64,000 bases of DNA from Paracamarosporium sp. OC-R06-R3 (GCA_019828545.1 JACVRA010000166.1:124001-188000), one strand, 5' to 3'; counted from the stretch's first letter, positions 32,910 to 45,402 are shown. Numbers and translations: made by a program. The notes: generated from the sequence alone by a model not told the origin.

Positions 32910-34166
32910 GCAGCATTGTTAGTGACGTTAGCGAGAATCAAATTGGCATGACCAAGATCAAGCAGGACGCATGACGTGAAAGAAAGTGATGTTGGGCAGC
33001 GGAGCACCAAGGGGAAGGAGAGAACCTCCAAAAGTGCAAGAGCGATGGTGGAGGCGCGTCACTTTCGCGTCGAATCGCATCGTGACCGGAATAGTGATGG
33101 CAAAAGTGAAAACAAAAGTGAATTTCGGTTTCGCAGGCTGTTAAGGCACGTGTAAGGTTTGCAAGAGTGGATGAAAGAGCAGTTTGAAAGTATGACTGGT
33201 AGGTAGACAGAGGGGCACCCCCTAGTGCCTAATCTGTTCTAGTGTGCTTATGTAACAAAGCAGCAGCATCTGCTCTGCCCTGCGAGCGAGCGACGAGGAA
33301 TGTTTATGTTATTCGCAATCCAATGGTACAATGGCTATTACAAACGCATGTAGCCGGTGTTCGAGCGACACAGCGGAGACGAGGGTGTGGAGGGTGAGAA
33401 GCGTGGGGCCAATCACGCCGGGCATAATGGTGCTGACGAGTGCCCCAGTGTTTCGCAGTCGCAAAGGGGCCTAAAATGCCGTGATGACACGGCCTCAGCA
33501 GTTTTTTCGGCTACCGTCTTTCGAGCCGGAGCTGATAGAGCTGCCGTGTTGGGCTCCCTCTCACATGAGGGTGGGCTGATATCGTGGCGCTGCCCACGCA
33601 ACCCGGCCAAAAGTTTACCCCACCACACCCATTAACAATCAGGAGTACTTATTCTGAAGTGCGGCTTTCTGTTTTCTTTTTCGACACTTGCAGCGTTTAT
33701 TCCAGCGTCAACTACACATATCCGGCAGGATTCCAAAGCCTCTTGTCAGCCATCCGATACAGTACACAGCAGCCAACCAGGAGGAGCTCCTCCAGCAGCC
33801 GTATTCACGCCATTCAGGTACACAGCCCTGCCGATCCGACTCGTCGCACTGGTCCGCCTGCTGCGTCATCTTTCGCGTCTGCCGCCTAGCCCGCCAGGCC
33901 TCAGCCTTGTGAGTACTGCGGACCCCTGGCCTCACTTTTTAAAGCAGACGCGCCGTGGCCTTTGTGATTCACTTCTTCGTCGTCGCTCTCTTGCATGCAT
34001 TCACGTATCCACGACTGATCTTCTGGGAAGCACCAACACCACGCGAACAAACCCCACTTTCGTACATCCAGACAACTGCTAGCCCCACATCCACCAAATA
34101 CAACCCCAGCATTTGTACTGCACCCCAACACAACCAACTTCGGCACCGTTTGCGGTAATTACCAAT
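32910..34166. other. Intergenic, no gene seen
   Basis: About 1.25 kb. The 32970-33180 part is purine-rich with repeated AAAGTGA units; 33640-33960 is pyrimidine-rich and may be the leader of the small gene at 34167. No coding frame supported. Confidence 0.45.
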
Positions 34167-34450
34167 ATGTTCGCTACACACGCCCTGAACCAGCTCCGTC
34201 GCTACTCGACACATATGCCCCACGACCCGCACTACAGACTCAAAGCCACTCTCATGACCGGCTACTTAGTCTCGGCCTTCACTCTGCCTTTTGTCCCGCC
34301 GCTATTGGAGTCGCGGAGGACGAAGGCTGATGGGTCATACCTCACAAGGTAAGCTTCTTTCTTTGTATGACCGTCCTGGTGAAACAGCGCTCACTCCCGT
34401 TCAGGGAGAATGTCTATTGCTCTGCGCAATACCATGGATGCGCTAGGTAG
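34167..34450 (+). CDS. Small single-helix protein, probably mitochondrial
   Basis: Two exons, 34167-34348 and 34405-34450, give 75 residues; without splicing the frame ends at 61 residues. The start MFATHALNQLRRYSTHMPHD resembles a short mitochondrial presequence (basic, no acids before residue 19). One hydrophobic helix follows (ATLMTGYLVSAFTLPFVPPLL), with a polar C-terminus. The size and layout resemble small respiratory-chain or assembly subunits with one membrane span, but I cannot name a family. The donor is GTAAGC and the acceptor TTCAG. Confidence 0.4.
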
Positions 34451-35306
34451 ACCAGGTGTGGGTGCACTCATCACGTGTCAAATATCTGGGTCGAATCTAA
34501 CATGGATTCCAGGCCACCGATCGAATATGTTGCCAGACCACACTTTTAACGGCTGCGGTGGAACATGACCATACCAGTACCATTCTCATTACATATACCC
34601 CTGCATCACGTCGGCATCCGGTTTCATTGATCATTCACGGCGTTTTTGTTGCATTCTGGGCGTCGTTAAGGTCGGCCTGGTATTTCACACGGGTCCGATT
34701 TAGGCATATTGCCAGACGCATTCTACGGAGTATCGGCGCTGTAGTTATTCTTCTCCGATATCCTACAATCATTCAAATTCATTCGTTCAATTGCATTTAT
34801 TCACATGGTCATTGAAGATGGTGATGTGACGCCTTTTTGCTACACGGTGGGCGGCGTATTTAATAGGACTTCTTGGCAGCCCTCATTAAGTCACAAATCT
34901 ACAATAATTGATCGCCTACGCCAATACGTTTATACGTAAAGTAACAAAGCAGGGTCTATCGTGGGTACGTCCCAGAATATCTCGTATCATCTTAGCGTAA
35001 GATTAAGTATTTAATTTTCTTTTTCTAAAGTAATAGTCATATACCAAATGCGAAAGCAAGTAGGGTTGTCCTAAAAAAGCATTAATTGCGCCGCTCACTG
35101 TGCTTTGTGTCTGTGCGGGGGGAGAGCCGAGTGTTTTCTTTTGTAGCTCTTCGTCACTCTTTTAATACGCACCGTTTATTTGCAAGGGAGCTTGGACGCC
35201 ACTACCCCACGCCGTGTGCCGCACGCGTCACCCCTCTTTCACCTTCACCCTCGACACCTCACCCTCACCCTCAACACCGAGACGCGCCACGACTTGCCCA
35301 TCCACA
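34451..35306. other. AT-rich intergenic stretch
   Basis: Notably A+T-rich compared with the flanks, particularly 34730-35080, with no coding frame. It could be the remnant of a mutated repeat, but no repeat partner is visible in this window. Confidence 0.45.
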
Positions 35307-37366
35307 ATGGCAGTCGCACCTCAACCCAGCGTCATGACTGATCAAAGCCATCTCCACAGCCTCATTTCTCTCCCCGGTGAACTTCTCATCGAGCTCGTTT
35401 CCCATCTTGCCTCCGATAGGCAAACGCTATGTACCCTCGCGCGCACCTGTCGCCTTTTCCAGATTGAAGCCGAAAAGCACATCTACACCACTATCGAACT
35501 TCTCTCCACCGACGATCTGCGTGCTATCATCGAAGCATTCACACGAAGGCCGGAGCGCGTCGCATCTGTTGAGACGCTCAAAATACTATATCGTTTTCAC
35601 GATGGGTTGGGTGCTACGGCTGAGGAGCGGGCCGTGTTCAATCGGTGTGTTGCGCGCATGCAGGCGCTGAGGAGCTGGCAGATCGAGAGCCCATACGATA
35701 ATTATAAATGGGACGAGGGCGGGGATGAATGGGTGCTCGGGGACATGGAGGAGTTCCGGAGGGCTTTAGAAAACGCTTGTTTGAAGGCTGACGGAGGAAA
35801 TCTCTCCGCACCGATGGACGTTGGGCTATCCAGGTTGGAGAAGCGTATGTCTGGATGTATACAGGTAATTGCTGGGGTCACTAACGCATGGCAGTCGTGA
35901 TCCACACACACGGCGTGAGCGACGATTTCTGGAATCTCGGGAGCTTTCATTGCCTTTTCCGGCACCCTAGCCTACGCTACCTTCACGTCTCTTGCCTCGC
36001 TCTACCTTCGGATCTGCCTGAGCTAGAGCCGTATGCGAAGTCGACCCCACTCACCGAACTCATCTTTGACGAATGTGAGCTTGAACCGAAGAGCTTGGAC
36101 AGGATTCTTGCGACCCCTAAGAATCTTAAACACCTCACACTGGGCGAGAACATTTATAATCTCAACCCAGGCAGAGGCGCAAATCCTAGGTTGACGCGTG
36201 CGCCAGAAGCTACCCTCGCAGCACTGAAGCATGTCGCACATTCGCTCGAGACCCTTACGCACTGCGACCCGGCTTGGAAAGCCAACGTGGACTATCACAA
36301 GCATCTTCCGATTGCCGGCGATGGGATGCGAGACTTTCACAGATTGAACTCGCTCCGTGTCGACGCTTGCTCGTTTTTGCATCGTAGTATCGTTCTCTCG
36401 CATACGCAGGCACCACCTAACCTGGCCACGCTCCACATTCGGCACCCTCGTCCTAGAGCTACCCGTTTCGCGTTCTCGGGTGCCCCCACCCACGAGGATT
36501 ACTTTGAACATCTACCACCATGCGAACTTTACACATATCTCAGATCTTTGAAGACATTAGATTTCGTGCAAGGCGCGTCCTTGGAGATGCAGATATCGAT
36601 GCCAGGACACATTTGCGATGCAGAGTTTCTTCGAGAGCGCCATGCAAGCGCATATGGTCTATTTAAACATGGCATCAACCTAAAAATCACTCTGGAGGCT
36701 ACTTGGAGGTCCGGCTTGATACCCCCTGTCCTTTATGACGAGCCGCCACCCGAGCTTATCTGTGTTTACGATGCGCAGAAGGTCGGATTCAATCGCAAAC
36801 TAAGCAAAGGAGACGACATAGCTCTTGGTCTACCTGTAGCCGAGAAACGGGAAGACGATTCAGCCGAATCGTCAATTAAGGCCGCATCAGAGAAACAAAC
36901 GCAACTGTCGGAGACCGACCAGCTCGCGGATTCCGATATTCGGTTCTGGCGATCCGAGGTGGCTCGCTCACTCAATATGCTGGCGGCTCGTATGCGGCGA
37001 GACGATGACGACAGTGATGGCTTTGATCCATTCACATTTTTCACGATCGTGGAAGGCTCAGATGATGATCTGTGGGACGACATCGACGAGGAGTGGCACG
37101 ATGCCGAGGAGCAGGATATCGAGGACGAAGTAGATCTCGATGAATTAGATGAGGACGACCCTTATTGGGAGGCGATGGCACAAGGTTTGCCTGGTGTTGC
37201 TACCGTGGATGCGGAAGGTGGTAATCTAGGCATAGATGAACATATTATTGAGGACGCTGAATGGAACGTAGACCCTCAGGCTATGTTTACGATTGCTGCT
37301 GCGATTCAGCAGGCGGGTGGCATCGGAGGCCTCTATGAGAGCGAGGTGGATGATGATCTGGATTAG
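35307..37366 (+). CDS. F-box protein with acidic C-terminus
   Basis: Substrate-recruiting subunit candidate for an SCF ubiquitin ligase. Exons 35307-35844 and 35895-37366 give 669 residues; the 50-nt intron has a GTATGT donor and joins EK-LVIHTHGVSDDFW. The F-box lies at about residues 18-62 (SLPGELLIELVSHLASDRQTLCTLARTCRLFQIEAE). A middle region with Leu-rich repeat-like segments (LTELIFDECELEPKSLDRIL, LKHLTLGEN) may bind the substrate. From about residue 530 the protein is extremely Asp/Glu-rich (DDLWDDIDEEWHDAEEQD). No specific orthologue recognised. Confidence 0.82.
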
Positions 37367-38722
37367 ACGCGGGCTGGCAGGCCGCTGAACGATAGCTATG
37401 TAAGAGATGTATTGTCGAGGACATTACACGAACCGAAACGTTCACGAACTTAGATTAATTATAATATACCGGGTCCGTGGGTGTACGACGTCTCGACAGC
37501 ACCATTCTCCGAGCTCGAAGGTACCTCGTTGGTTCCCGGTCATCTTCTGACATGCATTTCCATTGTCCTCACAACCGGCAGGTTGACTTGCATATTCCGT
37601 TCTCTATCCGCATCGAGCTAGGTAACGCGCGGTCCTGGAGCTTTTTCAACACTATGCCGTCCTGGGAAATGCAAGATAAAGGCGGACGACGTGCAAGCCA
37701 CAGACCTAAATCCAAGCTGTACGAGCCACCTCCAGCGGTTCTCAAAGCCCGGGCCACTACGATCATTCTCCACGAAGAGGTATCAAGCGAGCATATTCAG
37801 ACCAGCTAGCGCATGCTACGTTCGATTGTATTTTTGGTCAACCACCTATTTCGGCAATGCTTCGTTTCTCTTCTCTTCTGCCTCGCTGGATCTCCAAGCA
37901 GTAGCGCTCTCGTGCGCTTCAGCTACGGAAAGCAATAGGATTAGTTTCGAGTCAAGCCGGAAGTCGGCTCAGTTTTGTTGGCAAAGCCTCAACATGGAGG
38001 TTCGCGCTAAAAGGATCTCTGCGTCGAAACGATAGTCGAGATTGTCCAGGGTCAGTTAGCTTAACGGTACGGACATCTGCAGATATGCGCACTTCATGTT
38101 AGTCTTCGCTCGCTGAGCGATCAGTATTCGAACTTTCTGCTGATCTCGCTGCGGTGCTCTTAAGATTGAGGCTTATAGGGCTTCTATCTCGCATGAAGCT
38201 TATCTCCACAACATCGATCCTGTCATCCGCTTCACATTTGCCGCCAAGTCGTTCGATTGTTTGAAACCAAATGAATCAGGCCCGGCGTCTAGTTTCGAAA
38301 CGAAGTCAAATGCGGGAACTAAGCACCTCGCTTCGTTAACGTCCGACACGCTACGCGGTCCCGCGAATCATGACCCCGGTCTCACATCGAGCGCCTATGC
38401 TGAAAGAGCAAGACTTCCCGAGCTTTCATGCACTTGTGGACTTTTGCATAGCGAGCGGGAGCGGCTCGCGGTGCACATTCTCAAGACAGAAAAGCCAACA
38501 TGGAAAGGAGGAGGAGGCGAAACATTGCCAAGCTGGGAACTGTCAGCCCAGATGGTGTAGAGGGGTGGCGTTTATGGATAGAGGCAGACTACATAAGGTA
38601 TCCGTTGTCCCAGACTGGTTTTTTCTCCAGCCTCAGCTCTACAGCGCATCCGTTCCGTTCGTTTTTGCAACTTTCGCTCTTTTCTTCACTCGTTAAAATT
38701 ATTCACTCGTTAAGTGCACAGG
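37367..38722. other. Intergenic, no gene seen
   Basis: About 1.36 kb; short ORFs lack coding character. The last 60 bp before the DUF1996 start are pyrimidine-rich and carry a tandem TTCACTCGTTAA-like repeat near 38685-38715. Confidence 0.45.
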
Positions 38723-39685
38723 ATGCCTTCTTTCACCAACTTCCTCAGCGCTGCTGCGCTCGCCCAACTAGCCACCGCCTACACCCAGGTGAATCTCGCG
38801 ACTCCCTTTATGACCAAGAACATCGATCCAATTGTCTTCCCTGGCGCTTACGACAAGAGCCACATGCATTCGATCTTCGGGTCTGACGCTCTCACCGCGT
38901 CGACCACTACATCTGCTGAGCTTCAAGGCGGCTGCACCAACGCGGATAACCCCAACGATCTGTCCGCGTACTGGGTCCCCACCCCGCTTTACACCACTGA
39001 TGGTGGCAAAACATACCAACCCATCGGGATTTCCCGATTCAGCGCATACTACAACCTCGGAGAGACGCCCGCCGAGGTCCCCATTCCACAGAACCTCCAG
39101 ATGGTCGCCGGAGTAGCCACAGCCACGACGGAAGCCGACATGGATGCCAATGCGCAAAGCAGCTGGGGCTGCGAATCCGAGAGCGTCCCTCTAGACGCCA
39201 ATGGCTTCCCCTCAAGCACCTGCTCCACGCACATGCAGCAGCTGCTCTACTTCCCCAACTGCGTCAACGTCGACACGCTCGAAGTAGCGTACAAGGACCG
39301 CCGCGGCGGCAGCTGCCCCTCGGGAATGAAGAGCATGCCGCAGCTCCGCTTCTCCATCCGCTGGGACCTCCGCAAGGTACTCCCCGACGGCTGGAGCGGC
39401 GAGGCCCCCATCAAGCTCGCCTGCGGCAACGCCTTCTGCAGCCACGGCGACTTCGTCAACGGATGGACCGAGGAGGCCGCTCAGAACATGCTTGCTACCA
39501 CCCAGGAGAAGCAGAAGTACAGCCGTGTCGAGGGCTCCCTGGGCGACGCCCAGATGAGCTGCACGCCCACGGATGCCGAGCCCGACAAGGGAACTAGCGA
39601 CTACGCCGAGAGCGTCAGCCTGATGGGCAAGCGGAGTGTTCCTGCCTGGGGCTGGGCCTCCAAGTCGCGCATGGCGCGCGCGTAG
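38723..39685 (+). CDS. Secreted DUF1996 protein
   Basis: 320 residues, single exon, starting at MPSFTNF. A signal peptide is predicted (hydrophobic FLSAAALAQLATAY, cleavage near residue 20). The DUF1996 signature runs through HMHSIFGSDALTAS, CTNADNPNDLSAYWVPTPLY and RFSAYYNLG, continues with GCES and LLYFPNCVNVDTL, and ends with a Cys-rich QLRFSIRWDLRK...CGNAFCSHGDFVNGW. Members are extracellular or wall-associated and frequently plant-interaction related; no biochemical activity is generally accepted. C- and G-rich third positions in the 3' half suggest good expression. Confidence 0.92.
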   Translation: MPSFTNFLSAAALAQLATAYTQVNLATPFMTKNIDPIVFPGAYDKSHMHSIFGSDALTASTTTSAELQGGCTNADNPNDLSAYWVPTPLYTTDGGKTYQPIGISRFSAYYNLGETPAEVPIPQNLQMVAGVATATTEADMDANAQSSWGCESESVPLDANGFPSSTCSTHMQQLLYFPNCVNVDTLEVAYKDRRGGSCPSGMKSMPQLRFSIRWDLRKVLPDGWSGEAPIKLACGNAFCSHGDFVNGWTEEAAQNMLATTQEKQKYSRVEGSLGDAQMSCTPTDAEPDKGTSDYAESVSLMGKRSVPAWGWASKSRMARA

Positions 39686-40020
39686 AGGAGGTGTGGATAG
39701 TCGTGTTTGGAGATTTGGATCGGGGATGCTCTGACGGACGGACGGGGTTTGTTCGCTGTATATATTTTGTACTTGATGTACATATTTGGGTAGAAAGAAT
39801 CGTTTCTTCCCCAATTTGCTGAGTCGGCGTGATGTGATTGATATCGCTGTTCCATGTATAATCTGAAGTTGGGGATATGCGTAGTATGTTCTTACAGTCC
39901 TGGACCACCGTAATCCACGCATGAAGGACGCGGAAGTCTTCTACGGGGCGATACGGAAGAGGTAGGCCTTGCGAGTGAACGCAAACGAGGCGATGTGACT
40001 AAGCCAGACGCCGCCCTGTC

Positions 40021-40052
40021 ACCATCACCATCACCATCACATTCACATTCAC
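40021..40052. repeat. CACCAT/ACATTC microsatellite
   Basis: ACCATC units followed by ACATTC units, a short 6-bp tandem repeat with a transition between two unit types. Confidence 0.7.
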
Positions 40053-40130
40053 TCCAGCGCCCCACTTCCAGCACTTTCCGCCAGCGTTTGCCCTTCGGAG
40101 AAACTGTCGTCCCGTGCTCCGTACACGCCC

Positions 40131-40138
40131 TATATAAG
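40131..40138 (+). promoter_or_regulatory. Orphan TATA box
   Basis: TATATAAG followed about 25 bp downstream by a pyrimidine-rich stretch (CCCTTTTCTTTCTTTTCCTC), a typical fungal start-site setting, but no convincing gene follows. Confidence 0.35.
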
Positions 40139-40227
40139 CTATTGCCCCCGCCGCTCAACCCTTTTCTTTCTTTTCCTCGGGGGAACCGGAACCTACGGGT
40201 GGAAGGCGGGAGTTGAATACCTCTACG

Positions 40228-40407
40228 GAGGTTTTGTCGGGGGCTTATGTCACCGACCTTTCGAAGAGAAAGAGAAAAAGAGAAGAAGAGAAAGAGAACG
40301 AGAAAAAGAAGGAGAAAAAAGAAAAAGAAAAAGAAAAAGGTCTACATTGCGGCATCAAGGATCCTCAAATAGAGGTTTTTTTGGGGGGTTTGTGTCACGG
40401 ACTCTTC
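40228..40407. repeat. Imperfect direct repeat around a polypurine tract
   Basis: Unit 1 at 40228-40262 and unit 2 at 40372-40407 share the order GAGGTTTT, then a G run, then TGTCAC, then GAC and CTTTC/TCTTC. Between them, 40263-40340 is almost pure A/G (one C). Confidence 0.65.
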
Positions 40408-41277
40408 AGGAAAGAAAACCACAAACGATGGTCATGAGAACGCTTTGCAGCCGTTCCCAGGTAAATTTGTTCGCAGGACGCAAGCGCTTTGTATATTATT
40501 GAAAGTCGCTCAACACCAGGATTGCGGCTTCTATTATACCGAAAGACCACTCTAGAATTTTCAAGTCATAATAGTGAAATATATTATTTGGGATCGAGTC
40601 ACAAGCAAAGGCAAGATCAAGAACCTCGAGCTATCGAAAGACTAGTGAGGAAGCTCAACCCTCTCCGCAGGCAAAATCACAATGAGAGATTGTGGCTTCA
40701 GAAGTATATTCGAAGGGACGGCCAGATGAGCATATCGCGTAGACATTCTATCACTGAGCGAGATCGTCCAAATGCGTCTGATCTAGCCTGTAAGCTGGAA
40801 ACATAGTGAGGCCATCCAGGTATCTAATAAGGAAGAGTTCGATAATTCCATGTTAAATAATTCCATCACAGTCCTTAATCAATGAGGGAGGAGGACCATG
40901 AAGTGTAAGTCTATGTATGCGACTGACCAGGAGATGGTGGACTTTACTGGCCCGAACTTTGCTTTGTGAAACACATCAGGTGAGTGATCCCGCGGATCCT
41001 ACTAACATGGTAGATTCCTACTCCCACGGACAGAGGCGGCAGGCTGTCGAAATGGTAGTTCAATCCATGCCAAAGACGTGGAATTATTACCAGTCTGCTC
41101 AAGGGCAATGCGGAAGGACTGTGGATTTCAAGATATTCTTCGATATTGACATGTCAACGATAGACTCTCGAAACGGAGCTTGACTAAAAGAGTGATACAG
41201 TAGCCCGAGACTCAAATCCTAGCTACACCACCACCGACCTCCCCATATATACAAATTCCCCTTAGCCTGCACCTGAT

Positions 41278-43003
41278 CTACGTGCCAGATGGCTGCGCAA
41301 AGGTGGACCCAATGGGACCAAATTTGATGTTTGAGAAGGAAACTTGGGCGTTCGGCGAGTTCTTCTCTACATCGGCGGGCACACCAGACGAGGTCGAGCA
41401 TGTGCCGCGTGCCACACCGGGGCTGCTTGCCGACTTGTCGGTCGGGTAGGAGCTGTCGAGCCACAGCATGTTGGCGTAGTGGTCGTCCCAGAGAGACATG
41501 ACGAGGACCATGCCGGCGCCTCCTGCGCGACCCATGCTGGCCATGCCGCCTAAGACAGAAGAGGTTAGCAGGTGCTTCTTTCATACGAGGACAGAATAAA
41601 ACCTAAAGTAACGAAAGCAATGCAGGATGTGAGGTTATTTGTAAACAATGTGAACAGTGTGAATGGTTCATATGATGACTTACCGTGCTCATTGAATGGG
41701 TACCTCTCCTCGGCGAAGGCCTTCTCCTCGGCATTGCACCATGCCTGTGTAATGGAGTTGCCCGTAAGACCGCTCACAGTCGGCTGAGGGTTCTGAATGA
41801 CCTTTCCGTTCTGGACGTAGAATCGCTTGATCTCCGAGATGGTGGTGCCAGAGCCCAAAAATTGGGTGACTACAGTGAACTTCGAGTTAGTGTTTACAGT
41901 CTTCCCGGGTCCGTAGAAGTCCTTGACACCGACACGGTATGGGTTGAAGTCGCAGCCGTTGGCGTCGCAGTTTCCGGCGTAGCGATCGTCGGAGTATGTC
42001 CCACCGCAGCCAGACTCAGTGCAGACGGAGTAGGCCTCGGGGCTGCAAGAGTGCGGCGTAACGGCCGTGGAGATGGAGTTCGCCTCCCAGACGTCCATTT
42101 CAGCGCTGCATTATGGTTAATGACCTTGAACGTGGACGGTGTTGAGGCACGATACTTACCAGCACGCGCCTTTCTTGCCAACACCAGCGTTCTGGTCGTT
42201 GGAGGATGCCACCCAGCCCTCAGCATTGGCCTCGTTTTATGTTAGTGTTGTAATGACCATGTCAGAATACGATAACATACCGTGCCGCCGACAAATTTCA
42301 AGTCACGAGCGCATTGAGCGTCGCAGTATCCTTGATAGGTCAGCAAACGTGCGAACCATGGCGAAAGATGAAGGCATACCAGTCCCATATTTGGCGCCTG
42401 GGGTGCCCTGGCCCTTCTGAGGCATTGACACGAAGTAAAGTGCGCCGTTAAGACCGCAGGGTAGCTGAGAAAGGTCGACATCAAAGCTGAACTCATTGCC
42501 AGGGAGTTTGAACAGCTGGTAGTTGTTCGCGTCTTGCAGCAAGTAGGTACGCGAGCCAATGTTGGTCGAGTATTGACCCTTGGTAACGAATTTGAGAGTC
42601 AACGAGTCAGATCCAGCTGTGATACCATAGGTACCTAGTAGACATCTTAGACGGGTTGCTTCAAGTTGCATGGTCGCACATTATCGAGCAACTTACCGCT
42701 GTAGTCTGCGCCGTCCATGACACAGTTCGAATCGCAGGCAGAGTTGGTTGCACACAGGGACGAGTCCCATGTGTTTCCAGTATAGCAGTTGGTCGTGCCA
42801 CTAGTTGTGTGGAGCCAGCGCCAGTTAGAATCGACGACAATTTCACCACTGACGTTGGAGCAGCTAGTTCCGCCCTTTCCTGTGCACGTCTTCCATTGTA
42901 ACTTGGGGTGCGTTTCGGTCTGCTGCGTCCCGACTCCAAAAGCGGACACAGTAGATGCCGAGAAGAAAGCCACAAGGGCTTTCATAGCGAGAGAGGATAC
43001 CAT
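41278..43003 (-). CDS. GH7 cellobiohydrolase (Cel7A type), no cellulose-binding module
   Basis: Secreted cellulase expected to release cellobiose from crystalline cellulose. Six exons on the minus strand: 43003-42697, 42634-42380, 42330-42281, 42230-42160, 42105-41684 and 41549-41278, giving 458 residues. Signal peptide [15 protein letters not shown] within the first 22 residues (the annotated ATG at 43003 precedes a second in-frame Met at 42985). The catalytic motif EMDVWEAN has Glu230, Asp232 and Glu235, matching the nucleophile, helper Asp and acid/base of the family. Cys-rich segments are typical. The protein ends at [18 protein letters not shown]; there is no Ser/Thr/Pro linker or CBM1, so it is a catalytic-domain-only form. 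Confidence 0.96.
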
Positions 43004-45402
43004 GATGATATGAGGTCCTAGGAATTCTGAAGGACTGCCTGACCGTGTCGATCTGAAAGGCGGTCCACCTCCGCCTCCTTTTATGTGCTCATCCTTACTT
43101 CAGTGAACGTAGCGTAAAGTACGTATTTCCGTCACATATTGCTCTGGATCATGTATATAGACGCACTACGTAGGCTGTGGTGTCAGGGTCGTCGGATCGC
43201 AGTGACGTCGGACCGTACGGGGAATATTTCCATCCATTCGAGGTATTCCGCCCAAGAATGACCCTATGCCACACCTTCCATGCGGCTGTATCGTGCATAT
43301 GCTTCAGGGCGAGCCCAAGCTGTGGAAAGAGGTGTTGTGACCGAGACGGGACTAAGATGAAGATATTCCGACCGACGTTGTAGGCGCGCCATGACGTGGT
43401 GCAGCATCCCACCAACCAGGAATTGTAAAAGCATACAAGACAAGACATATAACACATAAAAGGTATGCGCGCCCAGGTTGTGATGTCCAGAACCTTGCTT
43501 CCAATAGACGAATGGCCTATTTGGTGTCCTCGTTTATCCGCCAAGCTCCACCTATGTTGCGGGGATATAGTGCAAATGCGGGGAAGCGAGCAACTAGTGC
43601 TTGGAGATATTATTCTCACGCTAGGGGCATGGTCTAGGGTTACACAGAAAAGAAACGCCGTGGGACGATGAATCGCACGAGTGAGAGATGCTGTCGTGTA
43701 ATTTAGGCAGATTAGAGACTGCTACAATAGAGACAGCGTGACCCGGTTTCAAGTTCCAGAAGGCTGTTTACTGCGATTAACTGTATCCGACCGAGCGGCT
43801 CACTGTCGTGTAGTGCACCCAGGATGAAGCCTTTTTAATTCGACTTCTTCGAGTTCGAGATGTTTGCTGTCGGCACACCAACAAGTCCGCCGAGTCATTT
43901 CTGTTGGTAGTCAGCGCAGCCTCTTTACAAAGAATCGGACTCACTCATTCAGTATTGAACAAGATATAATGCGATTGGGCTCGTGATATATGACCGCTAG
44001 GCGGAAGCAGAATTCTCCGGAGAGGGGGCGGGGTCTGGCAGCAAACAGCAAAAGGAGCCCTGTCCCAGCAACAAGTGTTGGGTGTGTGGGTGCCTGGTCA
44101 CTGGCGAACTAGAACACCTCGAGAATCAACTGCTGTTTAATCGGCAGCTCATTAATTTCTTGATGTATAGTGTATGGCGCCGTTCTGATACCAATCAACA
44201 GCCTTCGTTATCACATTTCAAAATGGGGTATGAGCGGAATACAAGAAGTTTATCTTGAGGTCTGTAATGAAACGAATGGGCGAGGGCCGAGTCGGAACAC
44301 TTTCACCCGATAGAAGTGGCTGCTGCTATATTTTACCGCTTACACAAGAAACCTATTCCCATCCAGACGAGTAGGATTGCCGTACATCACAGGAGGAGTC
44401 CGCCGTGCACGTGCGTCGAAAATGGCAGTCGAAAGCAGCTACCCAATCGTCACATATCAAGACCGTTGATTGGGTTTTAGATGGTACGCCTGATACAGTT
44501 GTGTTCGGAATCCGAGTGCAGCCACGAATATTCTCGATTTCGGAGGCTCTAGCTTGGCATCAATATCAAGGTGGCAGACCTCTCCAATGACGAGGAATGT
44601 GTCGTATCAAGTCGGAACATAAGGTGAAGGAAATCTTGATGGAATACTACGAAAATAGGTCTGTAGTGATCATTCGATGACCGCCGGGGACGATAGATGG
44701 GAAACGGAGTCGGCGGACAGGAGTAACCATAGTTAATTCGTGAACCGGCTTAGAGCTGAAGGATTAGTCGTATATGTAGCCAAGAACGTGTTGGACGCAG
44801 GTCCCTAAGCACCTAGAGAAGATAGGATCTGAAAGCACCATTCGTGACATGGGTCTTTATTGTTGTTCCTTCAGCTGAAGCCGGTGTGTCGGGGTGATTA
44901 ACAGGGAAGGAAATGGGGATCTACGGTCGTATTCTACAGTAGTAATTTGCGAACAAGCTGCGCTGGCCAGCTTAGTCAGATCAAACGCGCGAGAGTCTGT
45001 TGTGTTAGGTGCAATGCTTGATTTATCCTAGAACGAGCTGAGATTCCTCCACAGCCTTGCCATAGTGTCGATTGGCGAGTAAAGAGGATATCCAAAGAGT
45101 TGCGTAGTGCGCGGCGGGGCTCCGTCGCACGGGTCGTATGCACCCTGCTCATCCTCGCTTATATTACCGCAATAGGGTTAGTATCCACGGGTCCTCCTCT
45201 GGCTGCGGCGAGTGCCGCATCAGTCCTGTTCATCATGGACTTGCAGTGCCCTATGGAACTGACATTTGGTCTTGGTATTGTGATAAAAGGGTACCTCTTT
45301 CGTACTCAGCAAGTACTTTGAGGGTCTCAGCAGACCCACGGTACATGTTACGTATCAACTTTCTATCACCGTCTCACAAAAACGTAAACTAAGTGCGCCA
45401 CT
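43004..45402. other. Long intergenic region upstream of the cellulase and regulator
   Basis: 2.4 kb shared by divergent genes (cellulase on the minus strand, Zn2Cys6 gene on the plus strand). No coding frame supported. A CCGTACGG palindrome (43213-43220) and a GCGGGG hexamer (43578-43583, fits the CreA SYGGRG site) lie in it; both are short enough to be chance. Confidence 0.45.
43077..43085 (-). promoter_or_regulatory. TATA box of the cellobiohydrolase gene
   Basis: Minus-strand CATAAAAGG, about 75-80 bp upstream of the start codon. Confidence 0.5.

Larger units (their letters stand above)
39686..41277. other. Intergenic with repeats and an orphan TATA box
   Basis: About 1.6 kb without a supportable gene. 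It contains a CACCAT/CATTCA microsatellite, a TATATAAG box and a polypurine tract flanked by imperfect repeats, all listed separately. Confidence 0.5.

Noticed and set aside
32970..33180. Repeated AAAGTGA units as a possible tandem repeat or origin
   Set aside because: Spacing is irregular and no unit is exact over more than 8 bp.
38040..38120. tRNA-like patch (AGTTAGCTTAACGG with a TTCGAA downstream)
   Set aside because: The spacing, acceptor stem and T-arm do not fit a cloverleaf.
39212..39922. 236-codon minus-strand frame over the DUF1996 gene
   Set aside because: Antisense shadow of a strongly biased coding sequence (Ala/Gly-rich), no independent support.
41278..41549. Possible CBM1 or linker after the GH7 catalytic domain
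   Set aside because: The frame ends right after the catalytic domain and no Cys-rich CBM1 frame follows within the next few hundred bases.
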